Assembly: GCA_030148335.1 (NCBI GenBank)
Contig: JASBTQ010000006.1
Span: 1-64,000, forward strand
Reading direction: 5' to 3'
DNA from: Allomuricauda sp.
GTDB taxonomy: Bacteria > Bacteroidota > Bacteroidia > Flavobacteriales > Flavobacteriaceae
Length of the DNA: 64,000 nucleotides
Shown: piece after piece, positions 63,669-64,000 of the stretch
Numbering within the stretch: position 1 is the stretch's first letter
Layout: every line of letters starts with the position of its first letter
Translations under genes and position numbers: made by a program
Notes under the pieces: model-generated
What the model saw: only the letters and a program-made list of their open reading frames with translations
Database searches by the model: none
Told to the model about the DNA's origin: nothing

Positions 63669-63875
63669 ATGGAACAAGTCAGGAAAAAATACAAGTGGAG
63701 CATATGTTCCACCTGTACGTTTTTGTCTTTTTGTGAATTGACGAAGGACAAAAGCAACATCAGTTCATGCAGTGAATATATACACTATATGGACGGACAT
63801 ACGAAAAAGTCTTTGTTTGAAAGGTCACAAAACAATGTATCCCGAACAAAGAAAGGATTCAACAATTGGTTTTAA
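63669..63875 (+). CDS. Small four-cysteine protein, possible metal-binding protein
   Basis: A 68-residue basic protein without signal peptide. Four cysteines are arranged C-x2-C-x5-C-x11-C (CSTC, then SFC and SSCSEY), which could bind zinc or an iron-sulfur cluster. It lies 9 nt before the glutamate dehydrogenase-type gene, so it probably belongs to the same transcription unit. I know of no family name. Confidence 0.6.
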   Translation: MEQVRKKYKWSICSTCTFLSFCELTKDKSNISSCSEYIHYMDGHTKKSLFERSQNNVSRTKKGFNNWF

Positions 63876-63884
63876 ACTACAATT

Positions 63885-64000
63885 ATGGTAACAGAAGCAC
63901 CCAAACAAAAAGTACAGTTGAAACAGGGCATGTTGGACAACGTCATGAGACAGTTCAGCAATGCCGCGGCCATCATTGGCCTCAATTCCAACATCCGAAA
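63885..64000 (+). CDS. Glu/Leu/Phe/Val dehydrogenase, N-terminal fragment (cut by window end)
   Basis: Only the first 38 codons are present. The visible part (VQLKQGMLDNVMRQFSNAAA, IIGLNSNIRK) matches from memory the N terminus of flavobacterial NAD(P)-dependent glutamate-type dehydrogenases, before their nucleotide-binding and Lys active-site regions. The frame runs off the window end, so the name depends on this short match. Confidence 0.65.
   Translation, partial: MVTEAPKQKVQLKQGMLDNVMRQFSNAAAIIGLNSNIR

Noticed and set aside
63553..63741. 62-codon frame overlapping the four-cysteine protein
   Set aside because: It runs through a different frame of a better candidate gene and looks like no known protein.

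Overview
The window looks like chromosomal DNA of a marine, pigmented gliding-type bacterium of the Flavobacteriaceae (Bacteroidota). The family-level call rests on gene content seen directly: PorP/SprF and gliding-motility C-terminal (type IX secretion) proteins, SusC/SusD with a FecI/FecR pair, a DUF4295 gene after rpmB-rpmG, -7 promoter boxes of the form TAnnTTTG, and a CrtZ-type carotenoid operon. The style of the proteins recalls Muricauda/Allomuricauda, but genus is inference from memory. I see no prophage, insertion sequence, CRISPR array or rRNA; there is one tRNA.

Layout. 1-3.7 kb: a surface adhesin module (a truncated adhesin, a type IX-exported cadherin/calcium-repeat protein and PorP/SprF). 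3.7-6.7 kb: idi, a QueD-like gene, manA and a small protein, with a DUF4369 lipoprotein facing them. 6.7-16.7 kb: mixed housekeeping and membrane genes, including an ECF sigma factor with a probable membrane partner and a striking pair of divergent ECF-type promoters, then htpG. 16.8-28 kb: a possible small RNA, TetR plus ABC1 kinase, an S9 peptidase, a FabH-like synthase, a TonB-dependent receptor, a CoA-binding protein, a sodium symporter and recR. 28-33.3 kb: a 2-oxoacid dehydrogenase E2, an ExoX-like exonuclease, an FAH-family protein, an orphan Hpt protein, cinA, then rpmB-rpmG-DUF4295. 33.4-40.6 kb: a large secreted repeat protein sits between DUF4295 and ftsY, and an amidase and a penicillin-binding-like hydrolase sit between ftsY and rimO. 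40.6-49.4 kb: small lipid/envelope genes, two SurA-type chaperones, a MoxR ATPase, aconitase and two tandem TlpA-like proteins.

49.4-53.1 kb is a compact carotenoid operon (regulator-crtI-crtB-crtZ, each overlapping the next by 4 nt). It is led by a MerR-family regulator that keeps the B12-binding signature of CarH-type photoreceptors, so light/B12 control of pigment is likely. The isoprenoid gene idi at 3.75 kb could feed the same pathway; no lycopene cyclase gene is in the window.

53.6-63.4 kb is the most unusual locus: ECF sigma - FecR - SusC with an N-terminal STN signalling domain - SusD - alkaline phosphatase lipoprotein - a fusion of a GDPD/PI-PLC-like domain with a second alkaline phosphatase. 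There are no glycoside hydrolases. The simplest reading is a cell-surface-signalling uptake system for organophosphates such as glycerophosphodiesters, using the Sus machinery normally associated with glycans. The window ends with a small cysteine protein and the first 38 codons of a probable glutamate dehydrogenase.
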